Below are positions 1 through 8,229 of a stretch of 64,000 nucleotides of DNA, one piece after another (positions within the stretch are counted from its first letter, which is position 1; every line of letters begins with the position of its first letter). The notes under the pieces were generated by a model. That model was given only the letters and a program-made list of their open reading frames with translations, ran no database searches and was not told the DNA's origin. The DNA is from Ancylobacter sp. SL191 (GTDB lineage Bacteria > Pseudomonadota > Alphaproteobacteria > Rhizobiales > Xanthobacteraceae). The position numbers and the translations under genes are program-made. The DNA lies in contig NZ_CP113056.1 of the NCBI RefSeq assembly GCF_026625645.1, forward strand, positions 2,765,001-2,829,000, read 5' to 3'.

Positions 1-50
1 CGATGCCCCGAGCGGCACCCGGCGGCAGGACGCCCAGAAGGAAGACCCCG

Positions 51-1601
51 ATGTCCGACAAGAACCGCGTCGTCATTTTCGACACCACGTTGCGCGACGG
101 CGAGCAGTGCCCCGGCGCCTCCATGACCTTCGAGGAGAAGCTGGAAGTCGCCGAGCTGCTCGACTCCATGGGCGTCGACATCATCGAGGCCGGCTTCCCC
201 ATCGCCTCCAATGGTGATTTCGAGAGCGTTGCCGAGATCGCCCGCCGCTCGAAGAACGCGGTGATCGCCGGCCTCTCGCGCGCCGCCGCCGGCGACATCG
301 ACCGCTGCGCCGACGCGGTGCGCCACGCCCGCCGCCCGCGCATCCACACCTTCATCTCCACCTCGCCGGTGCACATGAAGTACAAGCTCCAGAAGGATCC
401 GGAGACGGTACTGGAGATGATCGCGGCCTCCGTCGCCCGCGCGCGCGGCCATGTCGACAATGTCGAGTGGTCGGCCGAGGACGCCACCCGCACCGAGATC
501 GACTTCCTGTGCCGCGCGGTGGAGATCGCCATCAAGGCCGGCGCCACCACCATCAACCTGCCCGACACGGTCGGCTACGCCACGCCAGGCGAGTATGAGG
601 CGATGTTCCGCACGGTGATCGAGCGCGTGCCGAATTCCGACAAGGCGGTGTTCTCCACCCATTGCCACAACGACCTCGGCATGGCGGTCGCGAACTCGCT
701 GGCCGGCGTCGCCGGTGGCGCGCGGCAGATCGAGTGCACGGTGAACGGCATCGGCGAGCGCGCCGGCAATGCGGCGCTGGAAGAGATCGTCATGGCGATC
801 AATGTGCGCAACGACGTGCTGCGCTACGAGACCGGCATCGACGCCACCATGATCACCCGCGCCTCCAAGCTCGTCTCGGCGGTGACCTCCTTCCCGGTGC
901 AGTACAACAAGGCCATCGTCGGCCGGAACGCCTTCGCCCATGAGAGCGGTATCCACCAGGACGGCATGCTGAAGAACGCCACCACCTACGAGATCATGAC
1001 GCCGGAGAGCGTCGGCGTTTCCAAGACCTCGCTGGTGATGGGCAAGCATTCCGGCCGCGCCGCCTTCCGCGACAAGCTGAAGGCGCTGGGCTACGAACTG
1101 GGCGAGAACGCGCTGAACGACGCCTTCACCCGCTTCAAGGATTTGGCCGACCGCAAGAAGGTCGTCTATGACGAGGACATCGAGGCGCTGGTCGATCACG
1201 AGATCGCCGCCGCCCATGACCGGGTGAAGCTGGTCTCGCTCTCCGTCATCGCCGGCAGCCACGGCCCGCAGCGCGCCACCATGAAGATGGCGGTGGATGG
1301 CAAGGTCATCACCGAGGAATGCGAGGGCAATGGCCCGGTGGACGCAGTGTTCAACTGCATCCAGGCGATTGTCCCGCACTCCGCCAAGCTGGCGCTCTAC
1401 CAGGTCCACGCCGTGACCGAGGGCACGGACGCGCAGGCGGAAGTGTCGGTGCGGCTGGAAGAGGGCGACAAGGCGGTGACCGGGCGCGGCTCGGACCCGG
1501 ACACGCTGGTCGCCTCGGCGCAGGCCTATATCATCGCGCTCAACAAGCTGCAGACCAAGCGCCACAGCCTCAACGCGCAGGCCCAGCCCGCGGCGGAGTG
1601 A
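51..1601 (+). CDS. leuA: 2-isopropylmalate synthase
   Basis: Condenses acetyl-CoA with 2-oxoisovalerate, the first committed step of leucine synthesis in the cytoplasm. The protein of about 516 residues opens with the metal-binding signature FDTTLRDGEQCPGASM, carries the HxH motif in STHCHNDLGMAVANSLAG, and contains the GRNAFAHESGIHQDG segment typical of LeuA. A C-terminal regulatory domain follows, where leucine feedback inhibition is expected from the family. An in-frame ATG at 3 would add 16 Pro/Arg-rich residues; the ATG at 51 starts the recognisable LeuA N-terminus, so I chose it. Length fits long-form bacterial LeuA. Confidence 0.95.
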   Translation: MSDKNRVVIFDTTLRDGEQCPGASMTFEEKLEVAELLDSMGVDIIEAGFPIASNGDFESVAEIARRSKNAVIAGLSRAAAGDIDRCADAVRHARRPRIHTFISTSPVHMKYKLQKDPETVLEMIAASVARARGHVDNVEWSAEDATRTEIDFLCRAVEIAIKAGATTINLPDTVGYATPGEYEAMFRTVIERVPNSDKAVFSTHCHNDLGMAVANSLAGVAGGARQIECTVNGIGERAGNAALEEIVMAINVRNDVLRYETGIDATMITRASKLVSAVTSFPVQYNKAIVGRNAFAHESGIHQDGMLKNATTYEIMTPESVGVSKTSLVMGKHSGRAAFRDKLKALGYELGENALNDAFTRFKDLADRKKVVYDEDIEALVDHEIAAAHDRVKLVSLSVIAGSHGPQRATMKMAVDGKVITEECEGNGPVDAVFNCIQAIVPHSAKLALYQVHAVTEGTDAQAEVSVRLEEGDKAVTGRGSDPDTLVASAQAYIIALNKLQTKRHSLNAQAQPAAE

Positions 1602-1606
1602 GGCCC

Positions 1607-2674
1607 ATGGCCGGGCGCCCGCTCGCGCGGCGGGCGCTGCTGGTTGCGGCGGCGCGGCTCGCGGGCGGCGCCGTCGGGGCCGGGCCGGTGCTCACCGCGC
1701 TGGCCGGCTCACCACCGGCGGGCGCGGACCCGCTGGCCAACCTCGGGCCGACGGATTTGACCGGCTGGTCGGCCTCGGGGCTCGCGGCCGCTCAGGAACA
1801 GGCGGTCGGGCTCGGCACCACCGCGGTCATTGTGCTCCGGCATGGGCGCCCGGTCGCCGGCTGGGGCGAGGTGGCCCGCAAGGTTGATGTCGCCTCGGTG
1901 CGCAAGAGCCTGCTCGGCGCGCTGATCGGCATCGCGGTGGCCGAGGGCCGTCTCGCGCTGGACGCCACCCTCGCCGATCTCGGCATCGACGATGTTCCGC
2001 CCGTGCTTACCGTAGACGAGCGGCGGGCCACGCTGCGCGATTTGCTGATGGCGCGCTCCGGCATCTACCACCCCGCCGCCCATGAGACGGCGCCGATGAA
2101 GCGTGATCGCCCGGCGCGTGGCAGCCATCCGCCGGGCAGTTTCTGGTACTACAATAACTGGGATTTCAACGCCCTCGGCACTATCTGGCGCCGGGCGACG
2201 GGCGAGGACATCTTCGCGGGTTTCGAGCGCCGGATCGCCCGTCCCATCGGCATGCAGGACTTCACCGCCGCCGATGGGCGCTATGTCCGCGAGCCGGCCT
2301 CCGAGCACCCGGCCTATCCCTTCCGCCTCAGCGCCCGCGACGCCGCCCGGTTCGGCCAGCTCTATCTCGACAAGGGCAGCTGGGCCGGGCAGCCGATCGT
2401 GCCGGCCGGCTGGGTGGAGGCCTCCACCACCGCCTGGTCGCCCAGCGACCGCAGCCGGCAGGGCTATGGCTATCTCTGGTGGGTGCCGCCCACCGACGCC
2501 TTCGGGCCGGGCGCCGCCTATGCCGCCGGCTTTGGCGGGCAGATGATCGCCATCGTGCCGGCACGCGGCGTCGTGGTCGCCGTCACCACCGAATGGCGCG
2601 GGGGCGGGCGCAAGGTGCGCGGGTCGGAGCTGCTGCGGCTGCTGGCGGCCATCCTTCAGGCGGCGCCGCCATAA
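1607..2674 (+). CDS. Serine hydrolase of the beta-lactamase/penicillin-binding fold
   Basis: A 355-residue predicted exported hydrolase of the beta-lactamase class C-like superfamily. Residues 1-40 form an Ala-rich export signal containing twin arginines (LARRALLVAA), compatible with Tat or Sec export. The catalytic SxxK tetrad is S97-V-R-K100 and a YxN-type motif lies at Y182-N-N184 within WYYNNWDFN. The third motif, usually HxG or KTG, is probably replaced near GFGGQ close to the C-terminus. It begins 5 bases after the leuA stop, so it is probably translated from the same message. The substrate cannot be told; esterase, D-aminopeptidase or 6-aminohexanoate-dimer-hydrolase-like roles are all possible. 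Confidence 0.8.
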   Translation: MAGRPLARRALLVAAARLAGGAVGAGPVLTALAGSPPAGADPLANLGPTDLTGWSASGLAAAQEQAVGLGTTAVIVLRHGRPVAGWGEVARKVDVASVRKSLLGALIGIAVAEGRLALDATLADLGIDDVPPVLTVDERRATLRDLLMARSGIYHPAAHETAPMKRDRPARGSHPPGSFWYYNNWDFNALGTIWRRATGEDIFAGFERRIARPIGMQDFTAADGRYVREPASEHPAYPFRLSARDAARFGQLYLDKGSWAGQPIVPAGWVEASTTAWSPSDRSRQGYGYLWWVPPTDAFGPGAAYAAGFGGQMIAIVPARGVVVAVTTEWRGGGRKVRGSELLRLLAAILQAAPP

Positions 2675-2734
2675 TCCTGCCCGCCGGGGCGTGGATGGCT
2701 AGCTTATCCGACATCCCAAGGCCGCTCCGCGCCC

Positions 2735-3460
2735 ATGACGACGCTTTCCGCTCCCGAACGGGTGCTGCCGGCCCGGGAGACCGTCCGGCCGCTGCGGGCG
2801 CGCGGAACCGATTCCCTGCCGCTTCTCGGCGCGGTGGTGCTGCATCTCATGGTGATCGGCGCGCTGCTGCTGCGCGTGGTCGAGCCGCTGATGGAGCTGC
2901 CCGAGCCGCCGGCGCTGGAGACCGAGGTGATCAGCGCCCGCGATTTCGACGCGCTGCACCCTTCCGCTCCCGCCTCGCCGCTCGCGACCAGCGCCGCCCC
3001 CGCTGAGGCGAGCCTCCCCGCGACGGTGCCCGCCGCACCTGCCGCCCGCCCGGCGCCGGCCGTGGCGCCGGACGATACGGTGCGGCCGACCCGCATGCTC
3101 TCCGGCGACGCGCTGGCAAGTCCGAAGAACCGGCGGCTGCGGCAGCAGATGGCCACCCTCGCGGATGAGGAGCGCATCGCCCAGCTCTGCGACTTCGAGG
3201 CGATGGAGCAGATCCACGCCTGGCAGCACCGCTTCCAGCCGGATCGGCTGGTGGATTACGCCCTGTCCGATCCGCATTGGGAGAACGGCGTCTTCGTCGC
3301 GGCGGGCAGCGCCTTCCGCGCGGGGGCGGACTGGTTCGAACTGTCCTATCGCTGCACGCTCGATGCCACCCGGCGCACGGTGACCGGCTTCGCCTTCCGC
3401 GTCGGCCCGTCCATCCCGCGCACCGAATGGACCGCGCTCAACCTGCCGGCGGTGCATTGA
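2735..3460 (+). CDS. DUF930 domain protein, membrane-anchored
   Basis: A 241-residue protein with a single predicted transmembrane helix at about residues 29-48, a Pro/Ala-rich linker (about 70-115) and a C-terminal domain matching the alphaproteobacterial DUF930 family. The match is recognised by the LSGDALASPKNRRLRQQM start, followed by the CDFEAMEQIHAW stretch and two conserved cysteines. The C-terminal domain probably faces the periplasm. The long linker behind a TonB-like N-terminal helix is a recurring layout in this family. No biochemical role is known to me. It sits alone between rightward leuA and the leftward pab operon. Confidence 0.75.
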   Translation: MTTLSAPERVLPARETVRPLRARGTDSLPLLGAVVLHLMVIGALLLRVVEPLMELPEPPALETEVISARDFDALHPSAPASPLATSAAPAEASLPATVPAAPAARPAPAVAPDDTVRPTRMLSGDALASPKNRRLRQQMATLADEERIAQLCDFEAMEQIHAWQHRFQPDRLVDYALSDPHWENGVFVAAGSAFRAGADWFELSYRCTLDATRRTVTGFAFRVGPSIPRTEWTALNLPAVH

Positions 3461-3477
3461 TCCTTCGGGAGCGCCGC

Positions 3478-4269
3478 TCAGGCCTCCGGCATGTCCAGCG
3501 CGGCCCGCAGCGCCGCGAGCAGCGCGGCCTCGATGGCGGGCGCCCGCGCCAGCCCCGCCCCGTCCAGCGCGATGACCGGCCGGATCAGCCGCACCGAATT
3601 GGTGAGGAACACCGCCCGCGCGCCCGCCAGCTCGCGGGGCGCCAGCGCGCGCTCCTCCACCGCGAGACCGAGCGTGGGCGCCGCCTCGATCAGCAGCGCG
3701 CGCACGATCCCCGGCAGACAGCCCTCATTCAGTGCCGGCGTCACCAGCGCATCGCCGATAATCGCCACGACATTGCCGATGGTCGCGCAGGCGACGTTGC
3801 CGCGCGTGTTGAGGATCAGCGCGTCGTCGACGCCCGCCCGCGCCGCCTCGCGGGCGGCGAGGATGTGGTCGAGATAGCCGAGCGTCTTGAGGTTCGCGCT
3901 CAGTGAGAATTCGTTGCGCCGCCCCGTCGCGGTGATGAGCCGCGCCGGCTGGCCGATCAGCGCCGGGCTCCAGGGCGCCGTCGCCGTCACCACGGTCGGC
4001 GCGCCCATGCTCGCCGGCCACAGCCCGCGCGCCGCGATACCGCGCGTCAGCGTGGTGCGCAGGATCATCGGCGCCCCCGTCAGCGCGGCGTCGATCGCGC
4101 TCTCCACCGCCGCGCGCGCCACCTCGATGCCGATGACATCCGCCGCCGCCATGAGCCGCCCGACATGGCGCTCGCGCGCCAGCATTCGCCCGTCAAGCGC
4201 CAGCGCCGTATCGAACACGCCATCGCCCAGCGTGAAGCCGCGGTCCTCGCTTGAGAGGGCGACGCTCAC
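3478..4269 (-). CDS. pabC: Class IV aminotransferase, probable aminodeoxychorismate lyase
   Basis: A 263-residue PLP-dependent fold-type IV protein. As aminodeoxychorismate lyase it would convert 4-amino-4-deoxychorismate to p-aminobenzoate and pyruvate for folate synthesis. The family features visible are the SSEDRGFTLGDGVFDT N-terminus, the LKTLGYLDHILAAREA segment with the expected PLP lysine, and DDALILNTRGNVACATIGNVV. The start is a GTG whose first bases overlap the stop of pabA (GTGA). This identifies it as the last gene of a pabB-pabA-pabC operon. The family also contains branched-chain and D-amino-acid aminotransferases; gene context decides the call. Confidence 0.85.
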   Translation of the reverse strand: MSVALSSEDRGFTLGDGVFDTALALDGRMLARERHVGRLMAAADVIGIEVARAAVESAIDAALTGAPMILRTTLTRGIAARGLWPASMGAPTVVTATAPWSPALIGQPARLITATGRRNEFSLSANLKTLGYLDHILAAREAARAGVDDALILNTRGNVACATIGNVVAIIGDALVTPALNEGCLPGIVRALLIEAAPTLGLAVEERALAPRELAGARAVFLTNSVRLIRPVIALDGAGLARAPAIEAALLAALRAALDMPEA

Positions 4270-4967
4270 CGTTCGCCGTCCCAGCGGGCCGGCCACACCT
4301 TGGCCCAGTCCGGCGTCGTCAGCGCGGCGGGGGCGAGCAAGGGCGGGTAGCGGCCGGGCGCATCCTCTGCCGCTCTCTCGACCGCCAGCGCCCGCCGCGT
4401 GACGCCCGCAAGATCGAGGAAGTTGCCGAGAATCTCGTAGCCCGGCCCGGTCAGCACGGATTCCGGGTGGAACTGCACGCCGAAGGTCGGGTGCTCCCGA
4501 TGGGCGAGGCCCATGATCTCGCCATCTTCCGCCCAGGCGGTGGCGGTGAGCGGCGAGCCCGCATCGAGCTCCACCGCCAGCGAATGATAGCGCCCGGCCG
4601 GAAGGGGGGAGGGCAGGCCAGCAAACACGTCGGTGCCGCGATGGGCTACCTGCGAGGCCCGCCCATGCATCGGCTCTTTGGCCCGCACCACCCGCCCGCC
4701 AAAAGCCTGGCCGATGCATTGATGGCCGAGACAGATGCCGAGGATCGGCAGCGTGCCGGAGAGCGCGCGCACCGCCTCCAGCGACACGCCCGCCTCATTG
4801 GGCGAGCAGGGGCCGGGGGAAATCACCAGCGCCTCCGGTTTCATCCGGGCGATGGTGGCGACATCCAGCGCGTCATTGCGGGCGACCTCGACCTGTGCGC
4901 CCAGCTCGGTGAGGTAGCGCGCCACGTTGAAGACGAAGCTGTCGTAATTGTCGATCAGCAGGATCAT
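4266..4967 (-). CDS. pabA: Aminodeoxychorismate synthase glutamine amidotransferase subunit
   Basis: A 233-residue class I glutamine amidotransferase that supplies ammonia to PabB. The nucleophile is C79 in LGICLGHQCIGQAFGG, and the partner His-Glu pair is in VQFHPESVL. The start ATG overlaps the pabB stop (ATGA) and its own stop overlaps the pabC GTG, so translation is coupled across three genes. TrpG is the close paralogue; the adjoining PabB with a lysine at its active site favours p-aminobenzoate synthesis, although one amidotransferase can serve both pathways in some bacteria. Confidence 0.9.
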   Translation of the reverse strand: MILLIDNYDSFVFNVARYLTELGAQVEVARNDALDVATIARMKPEALVISPGPCSPNEAGVSLEAVRALSGTLPILGICLGHQCIGQAFGGRVVRAKEPMHGRASQVAHRGTDVFAGLPSPLPAGRYHSLAVELDAGSPLTATAWAEDGEIMGLAHREHPTFGVQFHPESVLTGPGYEILGNFLDLAGVTRRALAVERAAEDAPGRYPPLLAPAALTTPDWAKVWPARWDGER

Positions 4968-6388
4968 GCGCCCACCTCCGGCCGGAAGGCGCGGAACAGC
5001 CGCTCGGCCTTGGTCAGGCTCTCGGCATGTTCGGCCGCGGGATCGGACAGGGTGGTGATGCCCCCGCCGACGCCGAAGCTCGCCACATCCTTCTCCACCG
5101 TCACGGTACGGATGGCGATGTTGAAATCCATCGCGCCGTCAAAGCCGATATAGCCGATGGAGCCGCAATAGACGCCGCGCGGGCGCCCCTCCAGCTCGCG
5201 GATGATCTCCATGGCGCGGATCTTCGGCGCGCCGGTGATCGAACCGCCGGGGAAGGAGGCGGCGGTGAGGTCGAGCCCGTCACGACCCTCCGCCAGCGTG
5301 CCGGTCACCACCGAGACGAGGTGATGCACATTGGCATAGGTCTCCAGCCCGCACAGGCGCGGCACCTTCACCGTGCCCGGCCGGCAGACGCGCGAGAGAT
5401 CGTTGCGCAGCAGGTCGACGATCATCACGTTTTCGGCGCGGTCCTTCTCGCTCGCGGTCAGCTCGCGGCCGCGAAAGGCATCGAGCGTCGGCTCCACCGA
5501 GCGCGGCACCGTGCCCTTGATCGGGCGCGTCTCGACCTCACGGCCGGTAAGCTTGACGAAGCGCTCGGGCGAGGAAGAGGCGATCGTCCGCTCCGCGCCG
5601 ATGATGAGCGCGGCGAAGGTGGCGGGGTTGGCGCGCCGCAACTGGTCGTAGAGCCGCAGCGGATCGAGCGCACCGCCGCCGCTTGCCAGCCGCGCCTCGA
5701 ATCGCTGGGTGAAGTTCGCCTGGAAGATGTCGCCGGCGCGGATATAGGCGATGACGTCAGCCACGGCCTCCTGATAGCGCGCCGCGTCGAAATTGGAGCG
5801 CCAGTCGGTCGCCGTCACCGCCGGCCCGAGGGGGGGCAGAGGCGTCGTGAGTTGTTCGCTCACCTCCGCCAGCCGCTCGCGCGCCCGCTTCGCCCGGCGG
5901 GCGGGCTCGCTTTCCGGCCAGCCCGTGGAGATGAGGTGGGCACGGCTGGCCGCCATGTCGAAGGCCAGGACCACATCGTAAAAGCCGAGGTCGATCTCCG
6001 GGCCTTCGCCCGTCTCGGCCTGCGCGGTGGGAAAGCGGTCGAACAGGCGGCCCGCCTCATAGGCGAGATAGCCGGCCGCCCCGGCCTGAAACCCGGCCCC
6101 GCCCGGCAGGCGCGGCTGGGCATGGCGGGCCAGACGCTCACGCAGCACCGCCAGCGGGGCGCCATTCTGGCGCTCGCCATCCCAGCGCGGCACGCCTTCT
6201 TCCACGGTGAAGCGGCCGAAGGGGCGCGCCATCACATAGGACCAGCGCCCGAGCAGGGGGTGGGTCATCGCGCTGTCGAGGAAGACCAGCCCGCTGGCGC
6301 GCGCGGCATCTCCCGCCAGCCGCCGCGCGGCAAGCCACGGCTCCTGAAAGGCGATCTCGACGACGAGGGGCGGCGGTTCCTGAATCAT
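4964..6388 (-). CDS. pabB: Aminodeoxychorismate synthase component I
   Basis: A 474-residue chorismate-binding enzyme that aminates chorismate at C4. It has an N-terminal ADC synthase/anthranilate synthase I domain and a C-terminal chorismate-binding domain. The motif PIKGT at 289-293 contains K291, the lysine that distinguishes PabB from anthranilate synthase TrpE (normally PIAGT). Further landmarks are ENVMIVDLLRNDLSRV, SFPGGSITGAPK and CGSIGYIGFDG. It is the promoter-proximal gene of the leftward operon, with 267 bp of non-coding DNA separating it from the divergent tctC. Confidence 0.93.
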   Translation of the reverse strand: MIQEPPPLVVEIAFQEPWLAARRLAGDAARASGLVFLDSAMTHPLLGRWSYVMARPFGRFTVEEGVPRWDGERQNGAPLAVLRERLARHAQPRLPGGAGFQAGAAGYLAYEAGRLFDRFPTAQAETGEGPEIDLGFYDVVLAFDMAASRAHLISTGWPESEPARRAKRARERLAEVSEQLTTPLPPLGPAVTATDWRSNFDAARYQEAVADVIAYIRAGDIFQANFTQRFEARLASGGGALDPLRLYDQLRRANPATFAALIIGAERTIASSSPERFVKLTGREVETRPIKGTVPRSVEPTLDAFRGRELTASEKDRAENVMIVDLLRNDLSRVCRPGTVKVPRLCGLETYANVHHLVSVVTGTLAEGRDGLDLTAASFPGGSITGAPKIRAMEIIRELEGRPRGVYCGSIGYIGFDGAMDFNIAIRTVTVEKDVASFGVGGGITTLSDPAAEHAESLTKAERLFRAFRPEVGA

Positions 6389-6655
6389 GCGCGGGACTAT
6401 GGCGGCTGCCGTAACGGCTTCCTAGGGTTCTGGGAGGCGTAGGCCGCAGGGCATCCCGTAGGTGTCCGGCGGCGGCTTCATCCTAGCCCAACATAGAAGG
6501 CTTGCGGGAAAACCGCTTCACTTACGCAGGACTAAGCCCAATGGGCCACTTGACGCAGTGGCAGTCGGGTGCTGGCTTAGCCCTCTCAAAAGAGCGGGCA
6601 CAATGATGCCCGTTCAAAGCGTGGCAAGCGTTTTACAGAGTCTCGGGAGGGACGC

Positions 6656-7642
6656 ATGATGAATTTCAAGTCGGCCGCCATCGCGGTCGCGGCCCTGGCG
6701 CTGTCGGCCATGCCGTTCGCCGGCGCCAAGGCGCAGGACTATCCCAACCGCAATGTGACGATGATCGTGCCATTCGCGGCCGGTGGCCCGACCGACACGG
6801 TGGCCCGCCTCATCGCCGAATCCATGTCGCGCTCGCTCGGCCAGCAGGTGGTCGTCGAGAATGTCGGCGGCGCCGGCGGCACGCGCGGCGCCGGCCAGGT
6901 CGCCAAGGCCACCCCCGACGGCTACACGATTCTTCTGCACCATATCGGCCAGGCGACCTCCGCCACCCTCTACCGCAAGCTGCCCTACAATGTGCTGACG
7001 GACTTCGAGGAAATCGGCCTCGTCACCGACGTGCCGATGACCATGATCGGCAAGTCCGGCCTGCCGCCGAAGGATGCGGCCGAGCTGATCGCCTATGTGA
7101 AGGACAAGAAGGACGGCGTGATCTACGGCAATGCCGGCGTCGGCTCGGCCTCGCATCTGTGCGGCATGCTGTTCATGTCCGCCATCGGCACGCCCATGAC
7201 CACCGTTCCCTATCAGGGCACGGGCCCGGCCATGAACGACCTCGTCGGCGGCCAGATCGACCTGATGTGCGACCAGTCGACCAACACCACCGGCCAGATC
7301 AAGGCCGGCAAGGTGAAGGCGTATGGCGTCACCACCCCGAACCGCCTGAAGTCGCTGCCGGATATCCCGACCTTCAAGGAAGGCGCGCTGCCGGGCTTCG
7401 AGATCGCGGTGTGGCACGGCCTCTACGCGCCCAAGGGCACGCCGAAGCCGTTCATCGACAAGCTGAACGCCGCGCTCCTCGTCGCGCTGCAGGATCCCAA
7501 GGTGGTCGCCCGCTTCGCCGATCTCGGCACGGAGCCGGTCGCGCTCGAGCGCGCCACCCCGGAAGTTCACCAGAAATTCCTGGAGGCGGAAGTCGCCAAG
7601 TGGAAGCCGGTGATCGAGAAGGCCGGCGTCTTCGCCGACTGA
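6656..7642 (+). CDS. tctC: Tripartite tricarboxylate transporter substrate-binding protein (TctC family)
   Basis: A 328-residue periplasmic solute-binding protein of the TctC/Bug family. It would present a carboxylate (citrate, tricarballylate, or another carboxylic acid) to the TctAB membrane complex. A cleavable signal peptide ends near residue 27 (MPFAGAKAQ before DYPN). The mature N-terminus has the family layout YPNRNVTMIVPFAAGGPTD, followed by GGAGGTRGAGQVAKA. GGGAGG lies 5 bases before the first of two adjacent ATG codons. A hairpin terminator follows it, suggesting it is expressed in excess over tctB and tctA. The real ligand is unknown; this family is very diverse. Confidence 0.9.
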   Translation: MMNFKSAAIAVAALALSAMPFAGAKAQDYPNRNVTMIVPFAAGGPTDTVARLIAESMSRSLGQQVVVENVGGAGGTRGAGQVAKATPDGYTILLHHIGQATSATLYRKLPYNVLTDFEEIGLVTDVPMTMIGKSGLPPKDAAELIAYVKDKKDGVIYGNAGVGSASHLCGMLFMSAIGTPMTTVPYQGTGPAMNDLVGGQIDLMCDQSTNTTGQIKAGKVKAYGVTTPNRLKSLPDIPTFKEGALPGFEIAVWHGLYAPKGTPKPFIDKLNAALLVALQDPKVVARFADLGTEPVALERATPEVHQKFLEAEVAKWKPVIEKAGVFAD

Positions 7643-7655
7643 CGTGAAACGACCC

Positions 7656-7710
7656 GACCCGCTCGCCCGCAAAGGCCGGAACGGCCGCCGGGCGGGCGGG
7701 TCCATTTTTA
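7656..7710 (+). terminator. Hairpin terminator/attenuator between tctC and tctB
   Basis: GACCCGCTCGCCCG at 7656-7669 pairs with CGGGCGGGCGGGTC at 7689-7702, with one G-T wobble. An inner GGCCG/CGGCC stem sits in the loop, and CATTTTTA follows immediately. It is placed 14 bases after the tctC stop, where partial termination would give more binding protein than membrane components. Confidence 0.75.
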
Positions 7711-7734
7711 TCCTAGGGCCGGGCAGGGGGGTGC

Positions 7735-8214
7735 ATGGTTCGCTTCGTCAAGAATCCGCGCGATGTCGCGACAGGGCTGCTGCTGATCGTGGTCGCCGCC
7801 TTTTTCGCCTGGCAAGGTTCCGACCTGCCGATGGGCCGTGCCATAAGAATGGGGCCCGGTTACTTCCCGATGATCCTGGCCGGTCTGCTTGCACTCTTCG
7901 GCCTGATCGTCCTCCTCACTGGCCTCACTACCCACCCGGAAGATGGCGGCTCGCTCAACCTGCGCGAGTGGCCGTGGCGGGCGCTTTTCCTGGTCACGCT
8001 GGCCGTGGTGCTGTTCGGCGTGGGCATCCGTCCGCTCGGCCTCGGCGCCTCGATGTGGCTCGCCGTCTTCATCTCCGCCCTTGCCAGCGGCCGCTTCAGC
8101 ATTGTCACGGGGGTGATTTCGGCGAGCATCATGGTCGCCTTCTCCTGGGGCGTGTTCATCAAGGGGCTCGGCCTGCCGCTGCCCATGCTCGGGCCTTGGC
8201 TCGGCGGCTACTGA
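7735..8214 (+). CDS. tctB: Tripartite tricarboxylate transporter small membrane subunit (TctB family)
   Basis: A 159-residue integral membrane protein with about four predicted helices, starting MVRFVKNPRDVATGLLLIVV and containing the family-typical RMGPGYFPMILAGLLALFGL segment. It forms the small permease subunit of the transporter with TctA. It follows the post-tctC terminator and precedes tctA by 15 bases. A purine-rich GGCAGGGGGG lies just before the ATG. Confidence 0.88.
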   Translation: MVRFVKNPRDVATGLLLIVVAAFFAWQGSDLPMGRAIRMGPGYFPMILAGLLALFGLIVLLTGLTTHPEDGGSLNLREWPWRALFLVTLAVVLFGVGIRPLGLGASMWLAVFISALASGRFSIVTGVISASIMVAFSWGVFIKGLGLPLPMLGPWLGGY

Positions 8215-8229
8215 TCGGGAGCCAGTTCC

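Noticed and set aside
6550..6578. TTGACG with TGGCTT at 17-base spacing, a possible tctC promoter
   Set aside because: The -10 match is poor and the region is long, so I did not list it as a promoter.
7714..7730. 17-bp identical match TAGGGCCGGGCAGGGGG at 7714 and 18939
   Set aside because: A 17-mer match is within chance for a 64-kb GC-rich window, and the two contexts share nothing else.
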